Assembly (NCBI RefSeq): GCF_001548375.1
Contig: NZ_AP017295.1
Coordinates: 682,001-746,000 of the forward strand
DNA: 64,000 nucleotides
DNA from: Nostoc sp. NIES-3756
Lineage (GTDB): Bacteria; Cyanobacteriota; Cyanobacteriia; Cyanobacteriales; Nostocaceae
Reading direction: 5' to 3'
In this document: piece by piece, positions 39,448-48,722 of the stretch
Layout: each line of letters begins with the position of its first letter
How positions within the stretch are numbered: the stretch's first letter is position 1
Made by a program: the position numbers and the translations under genes
Notes under the pieces: model-generated
The model's input: the letters and a program-made list of their open reading frames with translations, nothing else
Told to the model about the DNA's origin: nothing
Databases searched by the model: none

Positions 39448-40815
39448 TTAAGCATTAATTGGTTGTCTATTGTTTGCTGGTGCGTAATGGCTTTCACTAT
39501 CATTACCTTTAGCCAATGCTAAAGATTCTTCACCTGTAATCAATCTGGCGCTACGTTTGCGGGTGAGGTAGTTCCAAGCCCACTGCATCATAACTAAGAT
39601 TTTGTGGTCAAACTCGATTAAGAAATAGATGTGAATTAGTAGCCAGAACACCCATGCAGAGAAGCCTGTCAGCTTGATTAAGCCTAAATCTACAACGGCT
39701 GAATTTTGCCCAATCATGGCTAGGTTGCCGTAATCAGTATATTTAAAGGCTGGCAAGGTTTTACCGCGTAGGCGTTTTTTGATTAATGTGGCGACGTATT
39801 CACCTTCTTGTTTAGCTACGGGTGCAACACCAGGAAGGGGTTGACCGTTCTGGTGAGAGAAGTTAGCTAAATCACCAACTACAAAAATGTTCTCATATCC
39901 TTTAACACTGAGGTCTGGTTCTACAATCACTCGTCCAGAGCGATCGCATTCTACTCCAGTTTTTTGAGCTAAAACTTTCGCCATTGGTGAGGCTTGTACA
40001 CCTGCTGCCCATAATATAGTTTTGGCGGCAACTTCTTTGAACTCATCGCCTTGTTTGAGGGTAACGATATCGTTTTCGATATTTGTTACGCGAGTTTTTG
40101 TATGTACGTCCACACCAAACTGTTTTAAGGATGCTTCAGCTTCTTTGGATAACTCTGGTGCAAGGGCTGGGAGGATACGATCAGCACCTTGTAATAGTAA
40201 AATTCTGGTTTCTGAGGTGTCAATGTTACGGAAATCTTCTTGCAGGGTTTTGTATGCTAACTCTGCGATCGCACCTGCTAATTCTACGCCTGTAGGGCCA
40301 CCACCAACAATTACAAAGGTCAACAAGGCACGGCGTTTTACAGGGTCTGTTTCTTGTTCTGCTGCTTCAAAAGCTGTAAAGATACGGCGACGCATTTCAA
40401 TCGCATCTTCTACAGTTTTCAAGCCGGGAGCTACTTCTTGCCAGTCATCCTTACCGAAGTAAGAATGTTTTGCACCTGTAGCGACAATTAAAGTATCGTA
40501 GGGGATTTTTTTATCACCCATAACTACTTGTTGTGTTGCTGCGTCAATATCACTGACTTCTCCTAGCAACACTTGTGTATTTTTGCTTTTGCTGAGTACA
40601 GAACGTAATGGAGCGGAAATATCTGTAGCTGATAGCGCACCTGTAGCAACTTGATATAAAAGTGGTTGAAATAAATGGAAGTTACGTTTATCGATGAGAG
40701 TAACATTTACATTATTCGCATTAGCTAACGCCTTTGCTGCATATAGTCCACCAAAGCCTCCACCAATGATGACAACCTGATGGGGTGGATTGTTCTCAAG
40801 TGAAGCTACTTTCAT
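39448..40815 (-). CDS. Type II NADH dehydrogenase
   Basis: Single-subunit flavoenzyme passing electrons from NAD(P)H to quinone without proton pumping. 455 residues: FAD motif IIGGGFGGLYAAKAL at the N-terminus, NADH motif FVIVGGGPTGVELAGAI near 165, the distal FAD motif FVVGDLANF near 315, and a C-terminal hydrophobic segment (about 380-415, FSAWVFWLLIHIYFLIEF) that fits membrane attachment. Cyanobacteria carry several such enzymes; which paralogue this is cannot be said. Monocistronic. Confidence 0.92.
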   Translation of the reverse strand: MKVASLENNPPHQVVIIGGGFGGLYAAKALANANNVNVTLIDKRNFHLFQPLLYQVATGALSATDISAPLRSVLSKSKNTQVLLGEVSDIDAATQQVVMGDKKIPYDTLIVATGAKHSYFGKDDWQEVAPGLKTVEDAIEMRRRIFTAFEAAEQETDPVKRRALLTFVIVGGGPTGVELAGAIAELAYKTLQEDFRNIDTSETRILLLQGADRILPALAPELSKEAEASLKQFGVDVHTKTRVTNIENDIVTLKQGDEFKEVAAKTILWAAGVQASPMAKVLAQKTGVECDRSGRVIVEPDLSVKGYENIFVVGDLANFSHQNGQPLPGVAPVAKQEGEYVATLIKKRLRGKTLPAFKYTDYGNLAMIGQNSAVVDLGLIKLTGFSAWVFWLLIHIYFLIEFDHKILVMMQWAWNYLTRKRSARLITGEESLALAKGNDSESHYAPANNRQPINA

Positions 40816-41357
40816 AAAAATTTCCTTGTGTTAAGAGCTTTGTAACTATTCTTAATGAATATGTAACAAATTCTTGATGGTTGTTGTAGTTGGTTAAGAA
40901 CAATTCAGAAAATAATAAAAGTAATCAAATTTACTATTTAGGGGGTTTAAAGCATATTTTTACTAGAGAAATACCTGATTAAAATATTTATTTACAATCC
41001 CAAAACCCCTCTAATATAAGAATCGTAGATATTTAGTGTTGGTTAAGTTATAAAAATTTTTATTTGATATTATCTTTAAAATTTTATTTTTATTGAGTAT
41101 AAATAACTAAATAATCAGCTTATAAAAATGTGAGTAAATAATCACTAAATATTAATAAATGTAATGTTCCTAATGAACTAGACATATATATAATTCGATG
41201 TGAGATACCTACGGTAAGCTGTGCTAGCATACTCTACAAATTTTCAAAAGAGATCGCTTTATATTGTTTTATGCCTAGTTGTCCACAGAATGATGATATA
41301 TGTATATTTAATTTAGAGTAAAAGATATACAAGCAGAATTTGAACTAAGTTAAAATT
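40816..41357. other. Intergenic region
   Basis: AT-rich spacer between NDH-2 (-) and the antitoxin-like gene (+). It contains one copy of the TACCTACGGTAAGCT repeat (given separately) and otherwise nothing recognisable. Confidence 0.5.
41202..41258. repeat. Repeat family TACCTACGGTAAGCT, copy 1
   Basis: GAGATACCTACGGTAAGCTG, then ACTCTACAAATTTTCAAAAG and AGATCGC. Closely matches 42559-42612 over about 55 bases; a shorter copy is at 42638-42666. Confidence 0.8.
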
Positions 41358-41567
41358 ATGTTGCAATCAATTAAAGGGGTTTACAAAAACGGTAAGGTAG
41401 AGCTTACAGAATTACCAAGAGATATTTCAGAAAGTATTGTGATTGTTACTTTTTTAGAGGCGAAAAAAACTCAACAACCAAAGCAAATTATGCAGTTTGG
41501 TATGTTCTCTGTAAATCAACAATCAACAGAAGCAGATTTTCAAATTGCTGAATGTCCAGTTGTATAA
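41358..41567 (+). CDS. Orphan antitoxin-like small protein
   Basis: 69 residues. The N-terminal half IKGVYKNGKVELTELPRDI followed by a hydrophobic strand (SIVIVTFLE) resembles the short beta-strand domain of DUF104/AF2212-type antitoxins, which usually accompany a PIN toxin. No PIN toxin is recognisable downstream; the next 200 bases hold only an unassignable frame. Function by weak resemblance only. Confidence 0.6.
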   Translation: MLQSIKGVYKNGKVELTELPRDISESIVIVTFLEAKKTQQPKQIMQFGMFSVNQQSTEADFQIAECPVV

Positions 41568-41815
41568 ATATATATATGCGATCTATAGGCATAAATTACG
41601 ATATTTACCTTATTTACTGGCTTAAATCATCTGAGGATTCTAGCTATTCTCACAATAGCTATGCAGAGTTAGAAATTGCCAAACTTCATTCTATTAAACG
41701 CTTAAATACAATACGCACTGTTGGTCTGGATTTATCAATAGGTATTTCTCCTAGCCAAAAATCATGAAGTCAACAAACTAAAAATTAACCATTACTTCTT
41801 GTTCAACATCATAAA

Positions 41816-42391
41816 TCACAAAATCATACCCAAATTCAAAATAAAACCATGTAACACATCTTCCCCTGAAACTGTAGCAGGAGATTCCAAAACCTCAACC
41901 TCTTTTCCTTGTCTATAAATTTCTACCTGTCGAGATTTACGATTAATTAATAAACCTAAACGTACACCATTATCTATATATTCCTTCATTTTGTTCTGGG
42001 CAACTTTCAAACTATCACTTGGAGAAAGTAACTCAATCACAAAATCAGGAGCAATAGGAGGAAACTTTTCCTTTTCTTCGTCTGTTAAGGTATTCCATCT
42101 TTCTAAATTTATCCAAGCAGCATCAGGAGAACGGTCTGCACCATTAGGCAATTTAAAACAAGTCGAAGAATCAAAAACTATACCTTGTTTATTTTCCTCA
42201 TTCCAAATCCAAAGTTGAGCATTTATACCTGCATTCCGATTTCCTGTCTCTCCCCCTGTAGGTGGCATGATAATTAATTCCCCGTTGGCGCTGCGTTCAA
42301 ATTTCAAATCTCGATTTGCCTGACATAGATGAAAAAATTGCTCATCTGTCAGTTCCAGTACTGGTTTTAGATTGACTGTTAAAGCATTCAT
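41816..42391 (-). CDS. Uma2 family (DUF820) putative endonuclease
   Basis: 191 residues of the restriction-endonuclease-like Uma2 family, greatly expanded in cyanobacteria. Visible features are the N-terminal LTDEQFFHLCQAN, ERSANGELIIMPPTGGETGNRN, the core SPDAAWINLERW and DFVIELLSPSDSL (the Asp and Glu of a PD-(D/E)XK site), and KMKEYIDNGVRLGLLINRK-SRQVEIYR. Biological role unknown; the family is often linked with mobile DNA. Confidence 0.92.
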   Translation of the reverse strand: MNALTVNLKPVLELTDEQFFHLCQANRDLKFERSANGELIIMPPTGGETGNRNAGINAQLWIWNEENKQGIVFDSSTCFKLPNGADRSPDAAWINLERWNTLTDEEKEKFPPIAPDFVIELLSPSDSLKVAQNKMKEYIDNGVRLGLLINRKSRQVEIYRQGKEVEVLESPATVSGEDVLHGFILNLGMIL

Positions 42392-42558
42392 AGAGATACT
42401 CTCAATTTAATATTAAAAGCAATTTTAACTAGCTTACATACTATTCTATATTCCATTAACCCGTGGACAACGAGCGTCAGATATGCTCTACGCTTCCAAA
42501 CAGTGATCGCTGATTCTATAATCGCATGGTTGGCGATCACTTGTATGGAGAGATGAGC

Positions 42559-42612
42559 GATACCTACGGTAAGCTACGCTAACGCACTCTACACATTTTC
42601 AAAAGCGATCGC
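42559..42612. repeat. Repeat family TACCTACGGTAAGCT, copy 2
   Basis: CGATACCTACGGTAAGCTAC, ACTCTACACATTTTCAAAAG and a terminal GCGATCGC. It overlaps the 3' end of the HicA-like frame. Confidence 0.8.
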
Positions 42613-42887
42613 TGATTATTATGATCGCATGGTTGACTATACCTACGGTAAGCTACATTAACGCATGTATGAAGAGATATGAGATCGCGCTCTACATGAA
42701 CTTGCTTGATTTGGTACACTTTAGCTTTTCTTTGTGTCGATAGAATATTCAATATTTCTTCAATACTGTCTTTTGTGTATGTGTGATAACTACTGCGAAT
42801 ACGATCATCAAACCCTAGTTTAATTAATAGTTGACACAACTGCTCAAATGTAAAACTTTTGTATTTTACGGTTTTTACTGCTGACAA
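42579..42887 (-). pseudogene. HicA-like toxin remnant fused to repeat sequence
   Basis: 102-codon frame. Residues about 8-60 look like a HicA mRNA interferase (SFTFEQLCQLLIKLGF, SSYHTYTKDSIEEILNI, KAKVYQIKQV), with the catalytic region His in a degenerate form (SYHTY instead of SHH-Y). After KQV, where intact proteins continue with R-(I/V)-L and a short tail, the frame runs into two copies of the TACCTACGGTAAGCT repeat. There is no HicB partner. I read it as a toxin whose 3' end was replaced by repeats; activity is doubtful. Confidence 0.6.
42638..42666. repeat. Repeat family TACCTACGGTAAGCT, copy 3 (short)
   Basis: TATACCTACGGTAAGCTACA followed by TTAACGCAT. Lies at the junction where the HicA-like homology ends. 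The flanks CGCTGATT...ATCGCATGGTTG at 42508 and 42611 are also duplicated. Confidence 0.75.
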
Positions 42888-42953
42888 GTACCTTATTATT
42901 TCATATTTTAATTTTTAGTTCATTAAAAATGATCTGATTAAAGAGTGTAAATT

Positions 42954-43454
42954 ATGGCTAAGGGCGATCATATTTACGTCAGTATTTACATGAATAATAC
43001 TGCCCCATATCATCATGCCATTGATTGTGGTAATGACACTGTTATTCATTACCAAAAGAATTACAAAAATGAGAAAAATGGAATAATCCTTTGGGTTTCT
43101 ATGAAGGATTTTGCTAAAGGTAGGAAAATTTCTACAAGAATATATAATAACTGCGATCCACCACTAGTTGTAGTTGAAAGAGCAAAGCGTAGGCTTGGGG
43201 AGACAAAATACAATCTCTTTTATAACAACTGTGAACATTTTGCACGTTATTGTAAAATCGGTATACCTATTAGTGAGCAAGTAGAGAATTATAAAACATT
43301 GGTAGGACACAACGGAGTTGCTGCTTCTGATGATTTGTTTAATAATGGACAATCAATAGTAAATACGACTCAAGATTTTATGAAAACAACTTTAAATAAA
43401 GTATCAAGTTTTTGGAAAAATGATAATAATGATGACAAAGCTATATTTCCGTAA
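42954..43454 (+). CDS. LRAT-domain (NlpC/P60-like) putative acyltransferase
   Basis: 166 residues. The first 105 match the lecithin:retinol acyltransferase fold, a permuted NlpC/P60 domain: GDHIYV, YHHAIDCGNDTVIHY (His at 20/21 and 32) and FYNNCEHFARYC with the nucleophile Cys93. The His-His-Cys set is complete. The last 60 residues are polar and look flexible. Bacterial members are poorly characterised; thioester acyl-transfer or hydrolysis is likely. It lies in a patch of toxin-antitoxin genes, so an effector role is possible but unproven. Confidence 0.82.
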   Translation: MAKGDHIYVSIYMNNTAPYHHAIDCGNDTVIHYQKNYKNEKNGIILWVSMKDFAKGRKISTRIYNNCDPPLVVVERAKRRLGETKYNLFYNNCEHFARYCKIGIPISEQVENYKTLVGHNGVAASDDLFNNGQSIVNTTQDFMKTTLNKVSSFWKNDNNDDKAIFP

Positions 43455-43542
43455 GCTGGCTTTTACTCACTGTATTTCAGTAATATTTTTTGTACATGGC
43501 GATACCGAGTTAAATTCTCTATAAGAAAATTACCGCTTACCT

Positions 43543-43854
43543 CTAAACCAATGTCATAACTTGCTCATATTCTTCTTTATGGCTTTGCAAAGCATCCCAA
43601 ATATCAACTTTTTGTTGAAGATTAAGCCAAAGTCTTGGCCCGTTTCCTAAAGCTTTACCAAGACGGATTGCGATATCTACTGTAATGGATCTTTGACCAT
43701 TAATAATTTCGTTAACTACTAGATTAGGTATCCCTAAAATTTCTGCAAATTTTGTGCTATCAATACCTAAGTCATCTAAAATATCTGCGATTACTTCACC
43801 AGGATGTATTGGTCTTACTAATCTATCTTGAGTAATATCTTGCCAGTTATTCAT
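43543..43854 (-). CDS. higA: HigA-family antitoxin
   Basis: 103 residues from the second Met (MNNWQDI). Opens with RPIHPGEVIADILDDLGID, the usual HigA signature, followed by a helix-turn-helix (STKFAEILGIPNLVVNEIINGQRSI, given as residues about 36-60) and ALGNGPRLWLNLQQKVDIW. Binds and neutralises HigB and represses the operon. Lies just downstream of the toxin-type gene. Because that toxin is broken, this antitoxin may now have another role or be in decay. Confidence 0.9.
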   Translation of the reverse strand: MNNWQDITQDRLVRPIHPGEVIADILDDLGIDSTKFAEILGIPNLVVNEIINGQRSITVDIAIRLGKALGNGPRLWLNLQQKVDIWDALQSHKEEYEQVMTLV

Positions 43855-43895
43855 AATCAATGTCCAACTATTTAATATCCTACTAACATTCTAGA

Positions 43896-44174
43896 TTAGT
43901 GATAATCTTCAAGATTGACATCATAAGCATCACCATTTTCAAAGCTAAAAGTAATACATCAGTTTGCCGATACCTTAATTGACCAAGTTCCTTTTCTATC
44001 TCCTTTTAATTCATGCAAATCATAACCCGGTAATCTAATATCTTCTACAATTGAGGCTGAGTCTATAACTTCTAGCCTAATTCTAATTTTCTTTTCTAAG
44101 TTAGCAGAGATTCCTTTATGAGAATCTTCTTTAAATAGATTTTCTAATGCTTTACTTTTAAATGTTTGAATCAT
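43896..44174 (-). pseudogene. higB: HigB-type toxin with in-frame stop codon
   Basis: The frame from ATG (44174) reads 71 residues of a HigB/RelE-like toxin (IQTFKSKALENLFKEDSHKG, LPGYDLHELKGDRKGTWSIKVSAN), then TGA at 43959. Reading on in the same frame gives CITFSFENGDAYDVNLEDYH and TAA at 43896: exactly the missing C-terminal end of the family. Intact relatives have Trp-Arg at the stop and next codon (NWRI), so TGG to TGA plus CGT to TGT explains it. The toxin lacks its C-terminal strands and catalytic tail and is probably inactive. Followed by higA. Confidence 0.85.
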
Positions 44175-44230
44175 CTATTTTCTGATTTTATCTTAGCCGC
44201 TTAAATCATTGATAGTGATTGCCTAGATTG

Positions 44231-44260
44231 AAAAATTATGGCAGGCTTTATACCTGCCAT
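44231..44260 (-). terminator. Intrinsic terminator of chlH
   Basis: On minus, ATGGCAGG/CCTGCCAT (8 bp, seven-base loop) is followed by AATTTTTC, seven bases after the chlH stop codon. Confidence 0.9.
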
Positions 44261-44266
44261 GTGATT

Positions 44267-47200
44267 CTATTCTATGCCTTCAATCCGGTCTTCAACTTCT
44301 TGGTACAACTCGCGGAGGCGGTCTAAATTCTCCTCGCTAGTTTCCCAATAACCACGACCATTCACTTCCAACAATGTTGATACCATCTTGCGGAAAGAAT
44401 GGGGGTTGAGGTTCATCAACCGTTTCTGCATTTCTTCATCTTTGATGAAGGTTTCGTTGGCATCCTCATAAATCCAGTTATCCACAGCGCCGGCTGTTGC
44501 ACTCCAACCCATTGTGTTTACCAACCGCTTGGAGAGTTCGCGCACACCTTCGTAACCGTGGGACAGCATACCCTCGTACCACTTGGGATTTAACAATTTG
44601 GTACGCGCATCTAAGCGGACTGTTTCGGATAAGGTGCGGACTTGGGCGTTGGCTGTGGTGGTGTCTGCAATGTAGGATGCTGGTGTTTTGCCATCACCAC
44701 GCAGACTTGCTACCAACTTGGTGGGGTCTGAGTCAAAGTAGTGGGAAACGTCTGTCAAGCTAATCTCGGAGGAATCCAAGTTTTGGAAAGTCGCATCAGC
44801 AGTTTTGAGGGTGCTTTCAAAAATCTGCCGGGATTCGTCCATCATTCCGGGGCTATCGGAATTGAAGGAGAAAGATTTGCGCTTGAGGTACATTTCCTGT
44901 AACTCGGCTTCGCTGTCCCATGTGCTGTTTTCCACCGCCAAGTTAATGTTTGACGAGTAGGAACCGGAAGCGTTGGAGAAAACACGGGTTGCAGCTTGAC
45001 GCAGATTAATTCCCATTTCCTCAGCTTGCTGCATGGCGTGTTTGCGGACAAAGTTCATTTCTAAGGGTTCATCCGCTTCCGCCGCCATCTTCACGCCTTG
45101 GTCTAGGAGGTTCATCTGGTTGATGAACAAGTCGCGGAATACTCCAGAACAGTTGATGACTACATCAATTCTGGGTCTTCCTAGTTCTTCTAAGGGAATT
45201 AACTCCAACTTGTTCACCCGTCCCAACGCGTCGGGAACGGGACGCACACCCACCATCCACATGATTTGTGCTAGGGATTCCCCGTAGGTTTTGATGTTAT
45301 CGGTTCCCCAAAGAACGCAGGCGATGGTTTCTGGCCAATTACCGTTATTTTCCGCCTTGTTCCGTGCCAATAGCCTATCAACTACGATTTTCGCTGATTG
45401 TACAGCCGCAGCAGTGGGGATGGACTGGGGGTCAAGGGCGTGAATGTTCTTACCTGTGGGTAATACATCTGGGTTGCGGATGGGGTCGCCACCAGGACCG
45501 GGGAGGATGTATTCGCCTTCCAAGCCTTTGAGTAATGCGCCGAGTTCGTTGTCTGCACAAACTTGTTGCAAGCAGAACTCTAAATACTCGAACAGGGGTT
45601 TTAAGGCCGAAGCGTCAACTTTGGGATAACCTGCTTTGTGCAGTGCTTCTACCCAAGGTTCCTTTTTACCCATGTTGAAGAAATTCAACTTGGAAACTAG
45701 AGAAACCCTGCCTTCTGCGTCGGTTTGTTCTTGTACCAAGGCGCGGACGGCGGCGCGAGTTGCTAGGGTGATGTCTTGCAGCAGTTGGACATCTTCTAAT
45801 ACGCCTTTGTCGCTGTTTAGGTAGATTTCGTCAATGTTGCGTCCCACGCTGTTGGCGATGATGCGGGGTAAGCTGAGGATTTCTTCTTCTTGACGGTCTA
45901 AGCTGGCGATATTAACTAGAGTTGCGATCGCTTCTTCTGCACTTGGCGGTTTACCGATGACGTGTAAGCCACAAGGTAACAACCGTGATTCGATTTCCAT
46001 CAACTTGCGGTAAACGCTGCCGACAATATTATCCCGTTCTTCCGGGGTCATATCTTTGGCATCGGTTTCTGGCAAATTGATGTCTTTATCTAAGTTAACG
46101 ATGCGGCATTTATCCATGATCGTGTTAACGATGGGGATACCGCGACCGCTATCTTTTAGGGTTTGGTAAGAAGCAATTAATTCGCTGAGTTCCTTTAACC
46201 CTTTGTACAAACCAGCATTTTCTGCGGGTGGTGTGAGGTAAGAAATTGTCTCGGCGTAACTGCGGCGTTTGGCAATTGTCGCTTCACTGGGGTTGTTGGC
46301 GGCGTAGTAGTACAGGTTAGGAATTGTACCAATTAAGTTATCGGGGTAGCATTCGCCTGACATCCCCATTTGCTTCCCTGGCATAAATTCCAAGGAACCA
46401 TGTGTCCCAAAGTGCAGCACAGCATCCGCGCCCCAAATCCTTTCGAGGTATGTGTAGTAGGCGGCGAAGCCGTGGTGAGGGCTGGCGGAACGGGAGAACA
46501 ACAACCGCATGGGGTCGCCTTCGTAACCAAAGGTGGGTTGTACACCGATGAAGACGTTGCCGAATTGCTTACCGTAAATTAAGAGGTTTTGTCCGTCGCT
46601 GTTGAGGTTTCCTGGTGGTGGCCCCCAGTTTTCTTCTAGGCGTTGGGAATAAGGTGTCAGTTCTTCGTATTCGGGTACTGACATCTTATAGGCGATGTTG
46701 AGTTCGGGGCTGGCGTACTGGGCTTGTGCGTCGTGGATGACTTGTTCCATCAACTCTTTCGCATTTTCTGGCAAGTCTTGCACGTCGTAGCCGTTGTTTC
46801 TCAGCGCCTGCATCACTTCGTAGATGGAACCGAACACGTCTAAGTATGCGGCTGTACCTACGTTACCCTTGTCAGGGGGGAAGCTGAAAACGGTGATAGC
46901 AACTTTTTTGTTGAGCTTGGGTTTGCGGCGGAGGTTAGCCCATTTTAAGGCACGTTGGGCTACTGCGCCGATGCGGTCTTGGAGGGCGATCGCCTTTCCT
47001 GTCGCCCCATCTCTACCCGATAATATAATCGGTTCAATCGCGCCATCTAGTTCAGGAATAGCAATTTGCAATGCCACCTGGATGGGATGCAAACCTAAAT
47101 CGCTATCTAACCATTCTTCGGTAGTTTGGAATACCAAAGGCAAAGCTACCATGTAAGGACGGTTGAGGCGTTTGAGTGCGTCAATTGCCTTCGGATGGTC

Positions 47201-48253
47201 TTGTCTAGCTGGCCCACCTACCAGGGCAAAACCTGTTAAAGATATGACCGCATCAACTAAAGGATTTTTGGTAGTTGGTTCGTAGAAGTAAGCATCTACA
47301 GGTTTGGAGAAGTCTAAACCACCAGCAAATACTGGTAATACTCTTGCCCCTAGCGATTCCAACTCCTGCACCATCGCTACGTAATGGGCATCATCACCGG
47401 TAACTAGGTGAGTGCGTTGTAATACTAACCCCACACAGGGCGCTAAAGGATCTTTTAAATCGCTGGAAATATCCTTACGGGCTGTGTACCAGTTGAGGTA
47501 TTCTCTCACATCCTCAAACATGGTAGTTGCCAAAGGATGCCAAATACCCATATCGGGGTACACCACTGGCGCTTGATATTCCACAGATGCGGAATTTTGT
47601 TTTTCTACAGCTTTTAATACGTATTTATCAGCCAGCATTAGCAAGAAGTTTTCCAGGTTTTCTGGCGAACCTCCTAGCCAATACTGAAAACTGAGCATAA
47701 AGTTACGCGCGTCCTGTGCTTTTTCCACTGGCAAAAACTTTAGCACTTGCGGCAATGTCCGCAAAAGCTTCAGCATCCCATCTTGGAATCCTGCACCGGA
47801 TTTTTCCTTGCGTTTCCGCATGAATTGGGCGATCGCACTCTTCGATTGTCCCAACTGTGCCAGAGAAAAGCTGCCCATTTTGTTCAGGCGCATGACTTCT
47901 GGCATTGAGGGGAATACAACCGCAACGTCGAGGCGATCGCGGTATGGTTCTACTGCTGTAACTACTTTCTGTGCTAAGTCTTCGATGAAAATCAATGAGG
48001 CGATAAAAATATTGGCACTCGCGATATCCCGTTGGAACTCTTCGTAGTTCTCTGGATCTCTCAGTTCCTCAATCAAATACCCACTGATTTCAATCGCCAG
48101 GTTGGGATTATTCGAGTTAATCGTGCGAACCGCTTGCGACAGTGCGCTCTGGTACTGGGACTCAAGCACGACATAGACCACCTTAATTAAGTTACGTCCG
48201 CCCAGATTATCAGGGGCAATGTGTCTAATGGTGGACTTGACGTGGGTGAACAT
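44267..48253 (-). CDS. chlH: Magnesium chelatase subunit H
   Basis: Porphyrin-binding large subunit that inserts Mg2+ into protoporphyrin IX with ChlI and ChlD, the first step specific to chlorophyll. 1328 residues, the normal length for ChlH. The N-terminal domain ([17 protein letters not shown]) and the CobN/BchH core ([48 protein letters not shown], given by their first residues) are intact. GAGGAAG lies just before the ATG. Neither chlI nor chlD is in the window. Confidence 0.97.
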   Translation of the reverse strand: MFTHVKSTIRHIAPDNLGGRNLIKVVYVVLESQYQSALSQAVRTINSNNPNLAIEISGYLIEELRDPENYEEFQRDIASANIFIASLIFIEDLAQKVVTAVEPYRDRLDVAVVFPSMPEVMRLNKMGSFSLAQLGQSKSAIAQFMRKRKEKSGAGFQDGMLKLLRTLPQVLKFLPVEKAQDARNFMLSFQYWLGGSPENLENFLLMLADKYVLKAVEKQNSASVEYQAPVVYPDMGIWHPLATTMFEDVREYLNWYTARKDISSDLKDPLAPCVGLVLQRTHLVTGDDAHYVAMVQELESLGARVLPVFAGGLDFSKPVDAYFYEPTTKNPLVDAVISLTGFALVGGPARQDHPKAIDALKRLNRPYMVALPLVFQTTEEWLDSDLGLHPIQVALQIAIPELDGAIEPIILSGRDGATGKAIALQDRIGAVAQRALKWANLRRKPKLNKKVAITVFSFPPDKGNVGTAAYLDVFGSIYEVMQALRNNGYDVQDLPENAKELMEQVIHDAQAQYASPELNIAYKMSVPEYEELTPYSQRLEENWGPPPGNLNSDGQNLLIYGKQFGNVFIGVQPTFGYEGDPMRLLFSRSASPHHGFAAYYTYLERIWGADAVLHFGTHGSLEFMPGKQMGMSGECYPDNLIGTIPNLYYYAANNPSEATIAKRRSYAETISYLTPPAENAGLYKGLKELSELIASYQTLKDSGRGIPIVNTIMDKCRIVNLDKDINLPETDAKDMTPEERDNIVGSVYRKLMEIESRLLPCGLHVIGKPPSAEEAIATLVNIASLDRQEEEILSLPRIIANSVGRNIDEIYLNSDKGVLEDVQLLQDITLATRAAVRALVQEQTDAEGRVSLVSKLNFFNMGKKEPWVEALHKAGYPKVDASALKPLFEYLEFCLQQVCADNELGALLKGLEGEYILPGPGGDPIRNPDVLPTGKNIHALDPQSIPTAAAVQSAKIVVDRLLARNKAENNGNWPETIACVLWGTDNIKTYGESLAQIMWMVGVRPVPDALGRVNKLELIPLEELGRPRIDVVINCSGVFRDLFINQMNLLDQGVKMAAEADEPLEMNFVRKHAMQQAEEMGINLRQAATRVFSNASGSYSSNINLAVENSTWDSEAELQEMYLKRKSFSFNSDSPGMMDESRQIFESTLKTADATFQNLDSSEISLTDVSHYFDSDPTKLVASLRGDGKTPASYIADTTTANAQVRTLSETVRLDARTKLLNPKWYEGMLSHGYEGVRELSKRLVNTMGWSATAGAVDNWIYEDANETFIKDEEMQKRLMNLNPHSFRKMVSTLLEVNGRGYWETSEENLDRLRELYQEVEDRIEGIE

Positions 48254-48722
48254 GCTTCCTCGGCTCCTTTGATGCGTGTTCTCTACTAAATTTCCTTTGC
48301 GACTTTTGCCTTCAAAGGTTAGTTCTTTGTGTTCGGCAATATGAGTTTTTTATCAGAAAAACCTTACCAAATGGGCATTTTCTCGTTTATCTGACACAAA
48401 TCGATATAAAAATCGCAAACTTTGTTAACAAACATTAATAAATAATAAAAGTAAATACTCACTATTTGTAAAGAAAATTTAAGATTTTCTAGTAATGAAT
48501 GGGAAATTAAACCCACAGGCCTTAATTTCAGCGCTGGGATATTTTTTCCATATCTGACGTAAGCTTTTCCCAAACCGTGAGGCAAAGTTTATAGTACAAG
48601 ACGCATAATGTAAATTATTATACATTTTATTGAATAGCTTATACGGTAGGAGTGTACATCTGTACACCCCTACAAACGATAAGTATGTTGCCAATATTTT
48701 TTGAATTGGTATTAACTTTTAT
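48254..48722. other. Intergenic region upstream of chlH
   Basis: Promoter region of chlH and a repeat element near modA. No gene is supported; two short (-) frames here have no family features. Confidence 0.5.
48646..48717. repeat. Palindromic dispersed element, copy 2
   Basis: Hairpin GTAGGAGTGTACA-TC-TGTACACCCCTAC (13-base arms, one mismatch), then 47 bases from CTACAA to GGTATTAAC, the same layout and spacing as at 32337-32406. Confidence 0.65.

Noticed and set aside
41552..41767. 71-codon plus frame after the antitoxin-like gene, possible toxin
   Set aside because: It contains no PIN or RelE motif, overlaps the preceding gene by 16 bases and has no ribosome site. It may be a fragment of a lost toxin, but I cannot support that.
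48364..48694. Two overlapping minus frames of 71-73 codons upstream of modA/chlH
   Set aside because: They cross the palindromic element, share no features with known proteins and are AT-rich.
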